From: Cranoglanis bouderius
Lineage: Eukaryota; Chordata; Actinopteri; Siluriformes; Cranoglanididae
Assembly: GCA_023630585.1 (NCBI GenBank)
Contig: CM042558.1
Coordinates: 8,277,300 to 8,341,299 of the forward strand
Length of the DNA: 64,000 bases
Reading direction: 5' to 3'
This document shows, piece after piece, positions 1-11,114 of this stretch. The translations under genes and the position numbers were made by a program. How positions within the stretch are numbered: position 1 is the first letter of the stretch; each line of letters begins with the position of its first letter. The notes beneath the pieces are model-generated. The model searched no databases. It had not been told where the DNA came from and saw only the letters and a program-made list of their open reading frames with translations.

Positions 1-233
1 AATAATGTAACCGTTTGCTACATTATCTTTACACTGTACGGTAAATCTACAGCAGAATATGTGTCTGACATAACTGTGTATTAACTGCCGTCCATTATAT
101 ATACAGTAAAGGCTCCTCCATTATGAGTGAATGAACAGGGTTTTTTTTTTTCTCAGTACTGGGAATCATGTTGAAGTCATTGCTCCTGTAAGACACGATT
201 AGGATTTAGAAGCTGCATTAGAAATCAAGTTCA

Positions 234-292
234 GTGGTGGTGGTGGTGGTGTGTGTGGGTGGGGGGTGTGTGTGTGTGTGTGTGTGTGTGTG
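234..292. repeat. (TGG)n/(TG)n compound microsatellite
   Basis: TGG repeats at about 234-250 pass through a G-rich spacer into an uninterrupted TG run at 267-292. The TG/CA run explains short spurious ORFs on both strands. Confidence 0.95.
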
Positions 293-512
293 TCCTGCAG
301 TAGCTCCAGACAGTGGTGTGATTATCAATCCCCAGCGCTGCTGCTGGAGGAAAATCTGCCTGTCACTAAAGGCAGCAGGAGTTCCCTGACTGGCTGGGCT
401 TGGTCCGCCGTAGTCCAATCACCGAGGACCTGCTTACACACACGGCTAACACACACTCGGCATGGCTCGATCTGCCTTTTAAATCACACATGCAGAGAGA
501 GATCAAATGAAC

Positions 513-545
513 GTGTGTGTGTGTGTGTGTGTGTGTGAGTGAGTA

Positions 546-590
<45 letters not shown>
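513..590. repeat. (GT)n(GA)n compound microsatellite
   Basis: A GT run (513-537) is followed by GAGT and then nearly pure GA to about 590. The purine-only strand of the GA half is capable of triplex-like structures. Confidence 0.95.
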
Positions 591-591
<1 letters not shown>

Positions 592-1361
592 CGCCTCCTC
601 CCCTCATCACATTAGCGTGATATGCAGGGACACGAGGCCCTCTCGCTCATATTTTGAGTATAATGCGTAGTGGCAGCGATGAAGAAATGAGATGTTCATG
701 TCACTCAGATGATCCGTGATACACGTCAGGGACAAACAGCCTCACGCTCCCTCACAAAAAAACAACAACAGCAACAACAACAAAAAAAAAAACACCTGTA
801 ACATGTCGTGTAAGGTTGTGAGTATCAGTGTCCTCTTTTTCCAAGCCTGTCATAAGCTCTCTTGTCTGCGTCTTTGCGTCTCAGTGTCCAAAACGCCGGC
901 TAGAAAGAGCGTATTAAACAACGCTTGAAGCCCAGAGAGAAAAAGAGTTTTATATTTTTCGCTCCTTGCTGTTAGTGATTCTGTTTGTTTTTCGACTACG
1001 CGGTGATGCCTCGCATCGTAACTGGAGAGCTGGGGTTTTGTTTTCGAATCGTTTAGTTGATCATTCAAAAATCAGACGCATCCCCGAATGTAGTCCATTA
1101 GGCAAAGTGTTTGGTGTCAAGACATTTGCTTGTAAAGAAACTATGTGACTGATGTTGCTAAGGAAGTTTACAGCTGTCACACAAACGTAGACTTTTGCCA
1201 TTTTATTAAGCTGCTCAGGTACAAATGACATTACTGAAACAAACAAGCAAGTATGTCATGATTTAGCCATACGCTTCCCTTGCTAGCTAGCTACAGCAGT
1301 TTCATAGTTCAGTATAAAACTAAAGCAAAAAAAAGCTTCTTTGGGGCTCCCGAGTGGCAAA

Positions 1362-1545
1362 TCAAATCAACATGGGCTGCTCACTGCATCGACAGTAAAC
1401 AAAGTAGCGCTTGTTAAATCTAGCTTGTTACTACACAGTTTTGAGGAGGTAAATATACTTCACTCATCACAGTTGCTACCAAAAGGAGGTGTCCATGTTT
1501 TTCTCCCCGCGCTCTGTAGCTCGAAAAAATGACGTTCTGATTTCC
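1362..1545. repeat. Diverged dispersed repeat, relative of the copy at 13069-13494
   Basis: Blocks such as ATCAACATGGGCTGCTCAC, CGCTTGTTAAATCTA, CTACACAGTT and GGAGG(T/A)AAATATAC, with CTCATCACA following, occur here and in the same order near 13195-13390. This is therefore a partial copy of the same interspersed family. It has no coding capacity that I can see. Confidence 0.7.
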
Positions 1546-1737
1546 CGCTTCTGAGGAAAAGGCTCTGGGAGTTCGGTGCACACAAGAACACATCAAGCTC
1601 AAATTATCCTCAGTCAGACCTCTTTTCCTGACAAATCCCCGAAAGAGCGCACTTCCTCTTAGTCTAAACGACCGAGCACAACAGAAAAACATCGTCAGGC
1701 AAGACGGCGAGAGGGAGCAGAGCCATGACCTCGAGCA

Positions 1738-1858
1738 CAGAGAGAGAGAGAGCGAGCGAGAGAGAGAGAGATCAGTGCTTTTTTCTTACACTAGGATTAA
1801 AACAATGCCTTTGTTTACAGGCACTCTAATGGAGCCATTCCGCTCTCTTTCTCTTATT

Positions 1859-1938
<80 letters not shown>
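1738..1938. repeat. (GA)n tract and long (CT)n(CA)n microsatellite
   Basis: GA repeats at 1738-1771 are followed after about 75 bp by CT-rich sequence and an almost uninterrupted CA run at 1874-1937 (about 32 units). A run this long is expected to be highly polymorphic. Confidence 0.95.
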
Positions 1939-1943
<5 letters not shown>

Positions 1944-2504
1944 CACTCCTCACAGCTGGAGATGGGGCATTGTGAAGCAGCCAGTGTCAGCACACAAAAG
2001 AGAAAAGCAGCCCTTCAGCATGCAAACTGGAACAACATGTTACTCGAGTGATGTAAATGTTTCACGCCGTCGCTGACATCTGACTGAAACGTAACAAGTA
2101 GCTCAGTAAGAAGTGTCTGTATTAAGTGCCATTCGGACGAGATAAGATCTCCAGACCTGTATCTGTTGAGTAATGTTGCCGGAAGACGTCTGTAGTAATT
2201 ATGATCGATTTGCACGGGAGAAGTGAGCTCTGTATAAATCACAGAGAGCGAGGGGGTCTTCACACCGTGCGCACGGCTTGCTTTCGCTCTCGATTCGGAC
2301 GGGATTCATGTTTCCTTATTTATGTTTTATTTACTGGTCGTTTTATAGAAGGCAGAATATTACATCATCTTTTGCAGCCTGTAAAAGAAATCCTTCACCT
2401 CCCCATGTAAAATGAATCCAATCCAAACAGGGCTGTAATCTCTGAAGCTGCCGCCTTCACACCATCGAATGCAACGACACACTCCGACATTAGTCAGATG
2501 AGTT

Positions 2505-2775
2505 TATACCACAGCGCTGTTGAATGCTCGATTCTGATTGGTCAGAAAGGGTTTCCTATAACTGCACACTCCTGAGATCCTTAGGTAGTTCCCACTTTCT
2601 ATTTATCTGATCTATAGTTTTATAGTATATTATAGTTTCTATACTAACAACATACTGTACACGTGGACCTGTATGGTGGATGCTACATTAAAAACATGTG
2701 TATTTGTTGATATTGTGAGGTTTTAATTTTTTTTAATGCAACATGTTTATTTAGATGTTTGTTTTTGGAAGGAGT
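2505..2775 (+). repeat. Interspersed repeat with ACCACAGCGCTGTTGAATGC start
   Basis: The sequence starts ACCACAGCGCTGTTGAATGC, continues TCTGATTGGTCAGA, and later has CCTGTATGGTGGATG and a T-rich end. A second copy at 3946-4215 shows the same blocks in the same order, and a third partial, inverted copy lies near 6490-6600. No protein is encoded. A non-autonomous DNA transposon is likely, but the class is not determinable from these copies. Confidence 0.75.
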
Positions 2776-2834
2776 CTCCGGTGTCAGCGCTTACTAACAG
2801 TGAGTAAGTTTTCTGATGTACAGGATGGAACGCC

Positions 2835-3114
2835 TGTAAATAGGTCATATGTATAAGGTTGGGGGCGGGGCACTGCAGATTCTAGAGAGCATTTGATTGG
2901 ACAGAAAAACTGATGAGACGCTGAAGTGCGGAATGATGTCATCAAAATCGTTGGTCCGTATTGGTGGCAGAGAGAGTCTGTACATTTTGAATGCATATAT
3001 CTTCTAAATGTGAATTTTGTCATTGTTTTGGAGCTCACTGGCTAATGGATAACCTTAATTCTAATATATTCACACTAAAAGCCACAAAACATCCATTTTG
3101 ATTTCATGGGGACT
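2835..3114 (-). mobile_element. Truncated copy of a TTAA-flanked non-autonomous DNA element
   Basis: The end ...TTTCATGGGGACT abuts a TTAA at 3115-3118. The inner sequence matches, in inverted orientation, the first 250 bp of the complete element at 21256-21843. The shared blocks are GTTTTGTGGCTTTTAGT, CCAGTGAGCTCCAAAACAATG, TGCGGAATGATGTCATCA and ATTTGATTGG. The other terminus is missing, with the homology fading near 2835. Confidence 0.75.
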
Positions 3115-3118
3115 TTAA

Positions 3119-3945
3119 CATCAAAAGAAAAATAAACCAGAGAGGTTGATGAGGAAATGACTGTTTATAGCTGTTGTAATGTAAGCATATAGTAACAATG
3201 TTGTTCCACAACATCAAACGTCATCCGTGGCGTGACTCCGCTATGTGCTATGTGCATCGCACCACCCTATCGTTGATTATTTTCCTGTAACAGCAAGCCA
3301 CGGCATGTTCTATCCCTCACACTACAATTAGGACTGAGTGGCATTGCTGACAACACTGTAAACAATGATATGGACAAACCAGACAGACGCACCGAGCGGT
3401 TTCTCGACACTAAAACCCGTGTATGAGGTGTAGGCCAGGCCTGTCGCTCTTATCTCTCAGCAAAGCACCACAGCGGAGCAGTACAAAGCTCAAACTTTAC
3501 TACAGCATGCCGGACTGCAACCCAGACAAGAGAGAGCCATTAAGGAAGTGGGTGTGTTTGACAGGAGCTCAGTGGAAGAACTGGAAAAGGCGCATTCTCG
3601 CTCTCAGCATGTCATTGTACTGATGACAGATTAGGATTTCACACACAAGAAGATTTATACAGAACCAGAGGTCATTCAACTCTGCTGTACTTCCTAGACT
3701 CTGAGACGGTAGATGTTCTTATCGTTCTTCACTTGAACAAAATGGCCACATTATAATCAGTAATTAGGCTAATGTAAGTGATTTAAGGTGGGCATGCTCC
3801 TCTATTACAGTTCTGGGTTGTTTAAAGAGACATAAAGTGAATTTCTGAGAGATTTCCGATGTAGTAAGCTGCTGCTGCTGCTGCAAAAAAAAAAAAACAA
3901 CTGGTATATTACTACATTAAAACAATGGGATGTATATACATTCTA
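3119..3945. other. No gene or recognised repeat
   Basis: Unique-looking sequence. A short (CTG)n/(GCT)n run followed by poly-A lies near 3869-3898. The longest open frame (3423-3623) shows no family signature and no splice or codon signal that would make it credible. Confidence 0.5.
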
Positions 3946-4215
3946 ATACCACAGCACGGCTGAATTCTCGAATTTGATTGGTCAGTAGGTGTGCATTATT
4001 TATGTATAACAACACGGTTCAGACACTAGTTCTGGCTGTAACATGAATGGTTTAAATTATTGTTTCTATAGTAACAGCTCATAAACAAGGACTTGTAGGG
4101 TGGACGTTCCACATAATCTAAGACTAAGATCTAATAATAAATGGATTTTTTTAATTTTTTTAATGTGTTGTTTAACAAAGTAAAATGTTTAATTGATGTG
4201 GTGACTTTTTTTAGT
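3946..4215 (+). repeat. Second copy of the ACCACAGC...GATTGGTCAG interspersed repeat
   Basis: It shares with 2505-2775 the start ACCACAGC, the segment TTGATTGGTCAG, GTTTCTATAGTAACAGCTC, a CTTGTAGGGTGGACG block and the T-rich tail with AATGTGTTG. It is diverged but collinear. Confidence 0.75.
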
Positions 4216-4263
4216 TGTTGATTTGGTGAAGTTTTTTTGTTGTTGTTGATGTTAGGAGAGATT

Positions 4264-4400
4264 TACGGGGGCATGGTGGCTTAGTGTTTAGCATGTTTGC
4301 CTCGCACTGCCGGGGTTGGGGGTTTGAATCCCACCTCCGCCCTGTGTGCGCGGAGTTTGCACGTTCTCCCCGTGGTTCGGGGGGGGGGGGGTTTCCATTT
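4264..4400 (+). repeat. tRNA-derived SINE head (DANA/mermaid-like), truncated
   Basis: GGCATGGTGGCTTAGTGTTT resembles an A box, and GGTTTGAATCC at 4321-4331 is a good B box, so a tRNA-like pol III promoter is visible. It is followed by the GGAGTTTGCACGTTCTCCCC segment typical of teleost DANA/mermaid-type SINEs. A G tract (4380-4391) and unrelated sequence then replace the rest of the body. It is a SINE and not a tRNA gene: the acceptor stem does not pair and the family is dispersed (other copies at 5431-5636 and 19445-19757). Confidence 0.8.
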
Positions 4401-4504
4401 TCCACCAAAACATTTCGCCCGGTTTCTTTTGGATCGTGACAAATTGCTGTAGCGTAAGAGGAATAAAACACTTCAGGAGGTGCTGTCGGAAAATAATCAC
4501 ACCA

Positions 4505-5430
4505 CCTCACAGCACCCAGTCATTGATTTAATCTTTATTTAACAAGTCTCGCTCTCGCTCTTCCTGTTCATCTTCCACTCACACCTGATCACAGATTGCA
4601 ATCTGGAGTCGTAAATACCACCCTGCTTGCAGGTTTCTACCCCGAAGAGCCTTGTTTTTCTTCCCTCACTCTCTTCTTCTTGCTCATTCTCTGCGATCTG
4701 ATGGACCTCAGAGCTCCATAAACACTTAATCTAGTACAGAGATCAAGATCAGTGATTTGTGGCTTCCGTTCTCAGGTTGCATGAGCAGTGTATTCTGGCT
4801 ACACCAACGGTATCATGTTTGTCTGGCTCGGAGGATAAAGCTTTTGTTTTTGTTTATTTGTGTTAACATTTGTGCATTGCTTGGGTAGTCAGATGGAAAT
4901 CTTTAGACTCACATGATTATTTCCATGCAGGACATGCACATAATTCTGTTGGCTTGAATAAGTAAGGAATAACGTACGACAGACCATGCAGTTATACAAA
5001 AATAATCCATGCCAGGGTGATGTGATGCGGCACGGCACGAAGCAGAGCATTGTTACGACCTCAGACTGCATTATTTTCGATATAACTACAGTCTGGAGCG
5101 CGTTATTCTGCTTATACCACAGTGATTTGCTAATTACATTGTTTAATTTATGAATGAACAACATGTTGCACATTTTAACGGTTTCTAGTTAGATTTAATG
5201 TTGTGGAACGAGTTCGTTCCGCTTCTCACTTACGTTATAGCTACGTCATTCTTCATCAGCCTCTCTCTCTCTCTCAAAAAAAAACGCAGCTTGTCTTTTT
5301 ACCCAGAAACCAGAAAGTATAAACTCTTCTATAATCCTGAAGTCTTTCCCTTTACAAACTTTACAAAGCACTGTGACTGTTGCAAAGCGCCGACACTCGA
5401 GACCCCTTCCATAAATGTTAAATAAATGTC
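4505..5430. other. No gene or recognised repeat
   Basis: Moderately AT-rich sequence with short open frames on both strands, none with recognisable similarity. A (TC)n run at 5263-5276 is the only simple repeat of note. Confidence 0.5.
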
Positions 5431-5636
5431 TATCCATCCATTTTCCATGCAGCTTATCCTACACGGGGTCGCAGGGAGACACCCTGGATGGGGTGCCAAA
5501 TCATCGCAGGGCACAATCACACACACAAACACTTGCACTTGCACACTACACACCATTTTGAAATAGCAATCAGGCTACAGCGCATGTCTTTGGACTGGGG
5601 GAGGAAACCGAAGTACCTGGAGGAAACAGAGACTAC
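5431..5636 (-). repeat. DANA/mermaid-like SINE body, lacking the tRNA head
   Basis: On the plus strand the sequence reads as the complement of the SINE body: GCAGGGAGACACCCTGGATG, CATCGCAGGGCACAATCACA, CAATCAGGCTAC, TTTGGACTGGGGGAGGAAAC. The same order is seen in the complete copy at 19445-19757. The tRNA-like head is absent; the match stops near 5636 at a poly-A and TA run. Confidence 0.8.
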
Positions 5637-5998
5637 ACTGAAAAAAAAAATATATATATATAAATGTTTGTTACCAATTAATTTTTAAATTTTTTTCCCT
5701 GTATTTCAAAATGACAGGAAAATCTTATCAACATTACAAGAATAAACTGTTTATTGAAATGTGTCACGTGATTTATCAAAAAACATTTAATGTATTCCAT
5801 TGATACAGATATCTGTTTGACAGATTTTAAATGACAATTTTAACAAAACTAACTGTAACAATAAAGGATTCTTTATTGACGAAAGTCAATTTTACAAAAA
5901 ACTGTCACTTCTTTATCACTACATTTGTATTACTTTAAAGATTTGATTGTTAAATAAGTACATTTCACGTTATAAAAAAACTTTAATAAATTTAAAAG

Positions 5999-6155
5999 GT
6001 GGTAGCTCCGTGGTTAAGATGTTGGGCTACTGATTGGAAGGTTGTGAGTTCAAATCCTGCCAGCACTGTTGCAACCTTAACCCTCAACTGCATAAATGAA
6101 ATAAAATGTAAGCTGCTCTGGATAAGGGCGTCTGCCAAATACCGTAAATGTAATG
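5999..6155 (+). repeat. tRNA-derived SINE with 'CTGGATAAGGGCGTCTGCCA' tail
   Basis: GGTAGCTCCGTGG fits the pol III A box and GAGTTCAAATCC near 6047-6058 fits the B box, giving a tRNA-like head. A short body leads to the tail GCTCTGGATAAGGGCGTCTG followed by AAATGTAA. I recognise this tail as widely shared by fish SINEs and their partner LINEs. An isolated tail of the same type lies at 37316-37360. Confidence 0.8.
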
Positions 6156-6489
6156 ACTCTGTTTTACGCTTCCTTACATTTATATGACGTGTAAATCAAG
6201 CATAAATTCCCCATCAGTACATTCCCCAGTACACAGAAAAAGGTATTACAGTCCATCGTAAATCTAATTTTATACAGTTCATCTATGTTTTTAATCCGAC
6301 AGTACTTTTCTGTTTTTCAACTGACATTTTCTGGCACCCGTCACCAAAAAATTGCCGTGGGGGGGAGGGGGGGGGGGTGTTACAATTTTCTTTTTTCTTT
6401 TTTTTTTTTTTTTTTTTACAGTGTAGAGACTCCTTCCACAAATGTTAAATCTCTTTACAGAAAGCTTCACCCTATCAACGATTATACGT

Positions 6490-6600
6490 CTTTTGTTTAT
6501 TATTAGTCTTAGATCATGTGTAGAGTCCGCCATACAAGTCCCTGTGAACGAGCTGTTACTATAGAAACGATGACATACTGTATTAAAACAAAGTGCATTA
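6490..6600 (-). repeat. Partial inverted copy of the ACCACAGC...TGGTCAG repeat
   Basis: Reading the minus strand gives TTTCTATAGTAACAGCTCGT then GGGACTTGTATGGCGGAC, matching the middle of the copies at 2505-2775 and 3946-4215. Both ends are missing. Confidence 0.6.
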
Positions 6601-6735
6601 ATATCTATATTATCTACAATATTTGAATTCTAGCTGGAAATACTTTCAGAGCTGCTGTTACAGAAAATTAATCACCACCTACTGACCAGTCAGATATGAG
6701 AATTCATCATCGCTGTGATGTAAAGAAAAAATATA

Positions 6736-6764
6736 CGTGTGTATATGTATGTGTGTGAGTGAGA

Positions 6765-6804
<40 letters not shown>
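6736..6804. repeat. (GT)n(GA)n microsatellite
   Basis: GT-rich sequence with interruptions passes into an uninterrupted GA run at 6783-6804. Confidence 0.95.
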
Positions 6805-6805
<1 letters not shown>

Positions 6806-7040
6806 ATGCATGTTTCTTTCCCCCTCTGCGCTAATGTCACTCGCATTAGCAGGCGTGAGAAGTCTGGAGCAGTTCTCATGCTCTCGGCTCCTGCCAAACG
6901 ACCAGGGGATTTCCACAGACGAATAAAGCTATTTGTACACTGATGAAATCACCGCTGATTAACCCAGACTTCACCATCTACACTTTATACGCGTGTGTTT
7001 GGGAAATCTCAGTAAGTCCACGTGCAATGGCTTGCATGTA

Positions 7041-7614
7041 CAGTACTGTGTAAAAGTTTTAGGCACCCTATTTTTTTTTTAGTACAAACTTTGTTATAGA
7101 TTTTTTATTTTATTTTATGACTTCAACATTATCAAATCAGTACAAAAAAACATTTTAGACTCCCAAACATTAGTTTTCTAGCACAAAATTAAATGTTACA
7201 CAAAAAAATGTTTGTATGTCATTAAAGAAAGCAGCATATTATGTAAGAGACACTTTTCAGACAAAAAAAAAAAAAAAAACACAATGAAGGCTGCTGGGTT
7301 TTGCTGCAAAAATAAGAAGGAAGTGCGAAAGTCAAAGTCTCCAGAAGAACTGTGGCTGGTTCTGCAAGATGCTCAATAAAACTCACCAGCTCATTTCCTT
7401 ATAAAACTGCACACATTGTACCGGAGACTACTATTTTTATTTTTATTTAAAAAAAATTTGTCACACCAAATATTGACTTTGTTTCATTTACTACTGTTTA
7501 CTGCTCTTTACTGTATTTATTTTTAAATATAGAAACATTTAATTTCATTATTTTGAAGGCATCTTTGCTCAACAGCATTTCTTTGCATGTGCCTAAAACT
7601 TTTGCACAGTACTG
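7041..7614 (+). mobile_element. Complete 574-bp Tc1-derived MITE (family A), copy 1
   Basis: Both ends carry an inverted repeat of about 26 bp beginning CAGTACTGTG(T/C)AAAAG and continuing TTTTAGGCAC, flanked by TA on each side (7039-7040 and 7615-7616), the Tc1/mariner target-site signature. The interior has lost the catalytic part of a transposase. The segment around 7325-7415 still reads, with stops, like the extreme C-terminus of a Tc1 transposase (PEELWLVLQDA... followed by LPAHFLIKL). Further copies of the same deleted form are at 29366-29837, 35846-36397, 48670-48937 and 49750-50201. Confidence 0.9.
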
Positions 7615-7749
7615 TATTATAATATAATAAGCTTGGTGCTCTGCTCTACACTTAATCTTGCCCAAGTGTAATACGATCCACTGGGTATGACTGAAGCTGC
7701 ACTGCTAAAAGAGATCCTTTATCCAGGCTGCACTGTGAATAAAAATGGA

Positions 7750-7754
<5 letters not shown>

Positions 7755-7819
<65 letters not shown>
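7755..7819. repeat. (GA)n microsatellite
   Basis: An uninterrupted AG run of about 32 units. Confidence 0.97.
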
Positions 7820-7821
<2 letters not shown>

Positions 7822-8131
7822 ATATTCGTAAGCTACTAAATCAAAGGTGCTCCAGAAAATGTCTACATATGATAAACAGTTAGGATTTTCAGCTGAAATG
7901 TCAGTATGTTGTTATATAATCACTATTAAAGGAACAGCTCAGAGAATCTTCATGTTTACTCATTTTTAACCCAAACCTTGACCTTAGTATTATAATATAA
8001 TACTAAATATATACTAGATATATACTATACTATACTATATATACACTAGATAATAAATCGCTTATTACTGGAAAAGGACCAATAACTGGTGTGTAAACAA
8101 AGCTTAATATTTTTAGACTGATGTGTAAATA

Positions 8132-8700
8132 CAGTTGCAGTCATAAGTTGACATTAAAAAATAATCAGTTCATTAAAAAAATTGCATGTTGTTTTTATTT
8201 AGTTCTGCCCTGAATAAGCTGTTTCACACAACAGATGTTTACATATAGTCCATAAGACACAATAATAACTGAATTTACACAAATGAACCAGTTCAAAAGT
8301 TTACATACGCTCGATTCTTAATACTGTGTGATGTTACCTGGATGATCAACGACTGTTTTTATGTTTTGTGATAGTTGTTCATGAGTCCCTTGTTTGTCCT
8401 GAGCAGTTAAACTGCCCTCTGTTCTTCAGAAAAATCCTCCAGGTCCTGCACATTCTTTGCTTTTCCAGCATCTTCTGCATATTTGACCCCTTTCCAACAG
8501 TGGACTAAATCCATCTTTTCACACTGAGGACAACTGAGGGACTCGTACACAACTATTACAAAAGGTGCAGACATTCACTGATTCTCAAGAAGGCAACACG
8601 ATACATTAAGAGCCAGGGGGGTGTAAACTTCTGAACAGGATGATCGGTGTAAATTGGTATTGTTTTGTCTTCTGGGTTTCAGATGTAAATATCTTACTTA
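8132..8700 (+). mobile_element. Dispersed DNA-transposon-like repeat with CAGTTGCAGTC end
   Basis: The left end CAGTTGCAGTCATAAGTT follows a TA (8130-8131) and is the sort of terminus seen in TA-targeting elements. The body (GATGATCAACGACTGTTTTT, CTGTTCTTCAGAAAAATCCT, CTTTTCCAGCATCTTCTGCA) is one I recognise as a common non-coding interspersed repeat of fish genomes. The right terminus is not visible; the match decays into poly-A at about 8700. Class uncertain. Confidence 0.55.
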
Positions 8701-10388
8701 ATGAAAAAAAAAAAAAGACCACAAAGAAGAAAAATAAGAAGTTATTATATCACAATATTGATGTTATATTACGTCATATTACTCAGTGTTTGTAGGGAAA
8801 AGCTGTTTTGGGGGCATCGGAGTACTGAAAATTCAGCTTGCAAACCTCTAAGGCGCTGCACTCTACATTTACAGCTCAATGAAAGCTACTTTATCACATT
8901 TTATTGTAAAAGAGCAATATCTTTAATACATGGATTATTTAAAATACATCAAAACAGTCTTGGTTACAGTGGAAGGTTAAACAAATTACATCTAGCTAAC
9001 TAATATCAGCAGTTCCTAATGTTAATGTTATATGATGTTAGCTACAATGTTAGCATTCTGCTGAAAAGACCTGAATATTTAGATCAGCGAGTAGACCAAG
9101 ACCAGTCTACATAAAGTGTTCTCTGCACTTTTTCTAACATCAACAGAGAAAAATTTTCTCCTCGTCTCCTTTCATCCTGATGCTTCGAGTCAGTCTCCAG
9201 CACATGGATAATGAGGGAGCGTATCTGTGCTCCCAGGGTCCTATGTTCCCCACATTTATATGGCACGTAATGAACACTTGGTGATTTAAAGCTGTAGTTA
9301 TAATCATACTTAACATTTTGTTCCTTTTATAACCGTTTATTGTGTCTTATAGGCTACAGTATGGCATTTCTTCAGTTTAGTGTAAACATTTCACTATTGC
9401 TCATGCATGCAATTGAACTGTATGAATGTATGAACGTAGACTAACAGCTACTTTTAGAGCAGCACAAATGAGGGTTCAGCGTGTGCAACCTAGTTAATTT
9501 TCCCAGTTCATAACTTCCATAAATTTCGAGTGCGGATTAAGGATGGATTTTAAACTAATGAATATTGTTATTCATTTAAATGTGTGGGCCGTGGGTGAAA
9601 ATGAGTCCTGACTACATAAAACCTTTGGAAAAGTTTACTTAATGTGTTTTAACAGAACACTGAACTGGGGAACATAGGACCCTGGGAACATAGGAATGAC
9701 CCCAATAATGATTAGCCGCAGCTGCCTGTGTTGCGTATTTATCTTGGACGATGACGGGCTAGAACCCGAGTGAACCTTTCATAGCTTATAATACCGAATG
9801 TATCTGATAGACAGAACCTTTTTTTTTTTTTAAGGTCACAAGATATAATCAATCTGCCAGGTTGTGCTGGATTCTTCTTCAGTTTTGTTTCAGGTTTAAT
9901 GCTAATCTGACCTCACTGTGAACCTTTGTGCTAAAGCAGGTGCATCATCAACAACAACAACAAAAACAGACGCTCAAAAAAAGCACAAAGCCCTAAAATC
10001 TTCATTGCAATTATATCTTTTAACGTTTCACACAGAATTGTGATTTCTACGTACAAGAGCCAGTAAGCAAAATGAAAATAAGCTCACGCTAACTGCTCTG
10101 AATAGCAGCTCATGCATTACTGGCATTTCTGTAAGACGGAATTCCTTCAACATTCCTGAAATGTCTCGTCAAATTTTAATTGCAAGATCTACTTTTAGAT
10201 TTCATTTATGTCACTTACGAGTATGTCCACTGCTGCTGGGATGAATTATGTGAAGTGAAGGCATCTGTGTGCTTGTCTAATATCAGCGCATCAAAAAGAG
10301 CTGTTATAACTACCGTCCAATTTATCACTGGTGTTACACCAGGCTCAGCAGTCTGGAGTTTTAATGGGAGGTAAACACAGCGTGTGTC

Positions 10389-10390
<2 letters not shown>
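8700..10390. other. AT-rich non-coding stretch
   Basis: No gene or full repeat is recognised. Poly-A and poly-T runs occur at 8705-8716 and 9821-9831. The small open frames on either strand have no family signature. Confidence 0.5.

Positions 10391-10392
<2 letters not shown>

Positions 10393-10443
<51 letters not shown>
10393..10443. repeat. (TG)n microsatellite
   Basis: Uninterrupted TG run of about 25 units, which is also the source of an ORF rich in alternating Cys-Val. Confidence 0.97.
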
Positions 10444-10445
<2 letters not shown>

Positions 10446-10699
10446 TCATAAAGGAGAGCGAGTGACAAGGACCAGCACCTGCACAGCAGAGATAAGTCTG
10501 TTTGCACTGAGCCTCAGCCAACACAGCCGACTTGGCGATTCACTGTACCAGCATGTGTGTGTGTGTTTAGGAAAGGTGCGAAGTCCTACCTCGCACTCGA
10601 ACTCGACAAAACAGGACGAATTGAAAACCCAATTAGCGATGACCGCGGTAACGCTGAGAAGGTATCGGCTCAAAAAATCACGAGCGTACAGGAATCAGA

Positions 10700-10880
10700 G
10701 GAATCGGCGTGGATGTGTGACCCTGCTCGCCACTGCTAATGGATTTCTCAGCGTTCTGGATCCCTTTGCTCACAATACTGACTCTAATTGCAGGCGATAA
10801 GGGCCAGGGATTGATTGCCAGCATATTTCAGATTCCTCCCGGCATGGCCCTGAGCATAAATAAGCAACATGCATGACTTG
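10700..10880. other. Candidate conserved non-coding segment
   Basis: Complex, balanced-composition sequence without simple repeats or stop-free frames of interest lies between a microsatellite and a transposon remnant. It includes TCTAATTGCAGGCGATAAGG. In the first intron of a developmental chromatin gene such blocks are often enhancers. This is a guess from texture only. Confidence 0.2.
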
Positions 10881-10944
10881 AGAGGACGTCAGAGAGAGCA
10901 GAGAGAGCTCTCGGTCACGTACTCATGTGACCGAGAAATAAAAA

Positions 10945-11111
10945 AAATGCACAGGGGGCATTGTCATGCTGGAACAGGTTTGGGCCTCTTAGTTCCAGTG
11001 AAGGGAAATCATAATGCTACACCATACAGAGACATTCTATACAACTGTGTGCAGAAAAGCTCACATACGGGTATGATGGTCAGGTGTCCACATATTTTTG
11101 GCCATATAGTG
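10945..11111 (+). mobile_element. 3' remnant of a TA-flanked DNA transposon
   Basis: The sequence reads GGGGCATTGTCATGCTGGAA, TTGGGCCTCTTAGTTCCAGT, then GGTGTCCACATATTTTTGGC and CATATAGTG followed by TA (11112-11113). I recognise this as the 3' part of a widely dispersed fish transposon whose terminus is TACACTATATGGCCAAAA on the other strand. The 5' part is absent. Confidence 0.55.
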
Positions 11112-11114
11112 TAT

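Larger units (their letters stand above)
1..2504. other. Presumed intronic sequence rich in microsatellites
   Basis: No coding feature is recognised. The stretch holds a (TGG)n/(TG)n tract near 234-292, (GT)n at 513-537 running into (GA)n at 541-590, a GA tract at 1738-1771, and a compound (CT)n(CA)n tract at 1846-1938. A degenerate dispersed repeat (about 1362-1545) is annotated separately. Confidence 0.6.

Noticed and set aside
218..538. Short Cys-Val and His-Thr rich ORFs here and at the other CA/TG tracts
   Set aside because: Translations of dinucleotide repeats.
4264..4340. tRNA genes at 4264, 5999 and on the minus strand near 19757
   Set aside because: A and B boxes are present, but each is the head of a dispersed SINE with the family body attached, and the cloverleaf stems do not pair properly.
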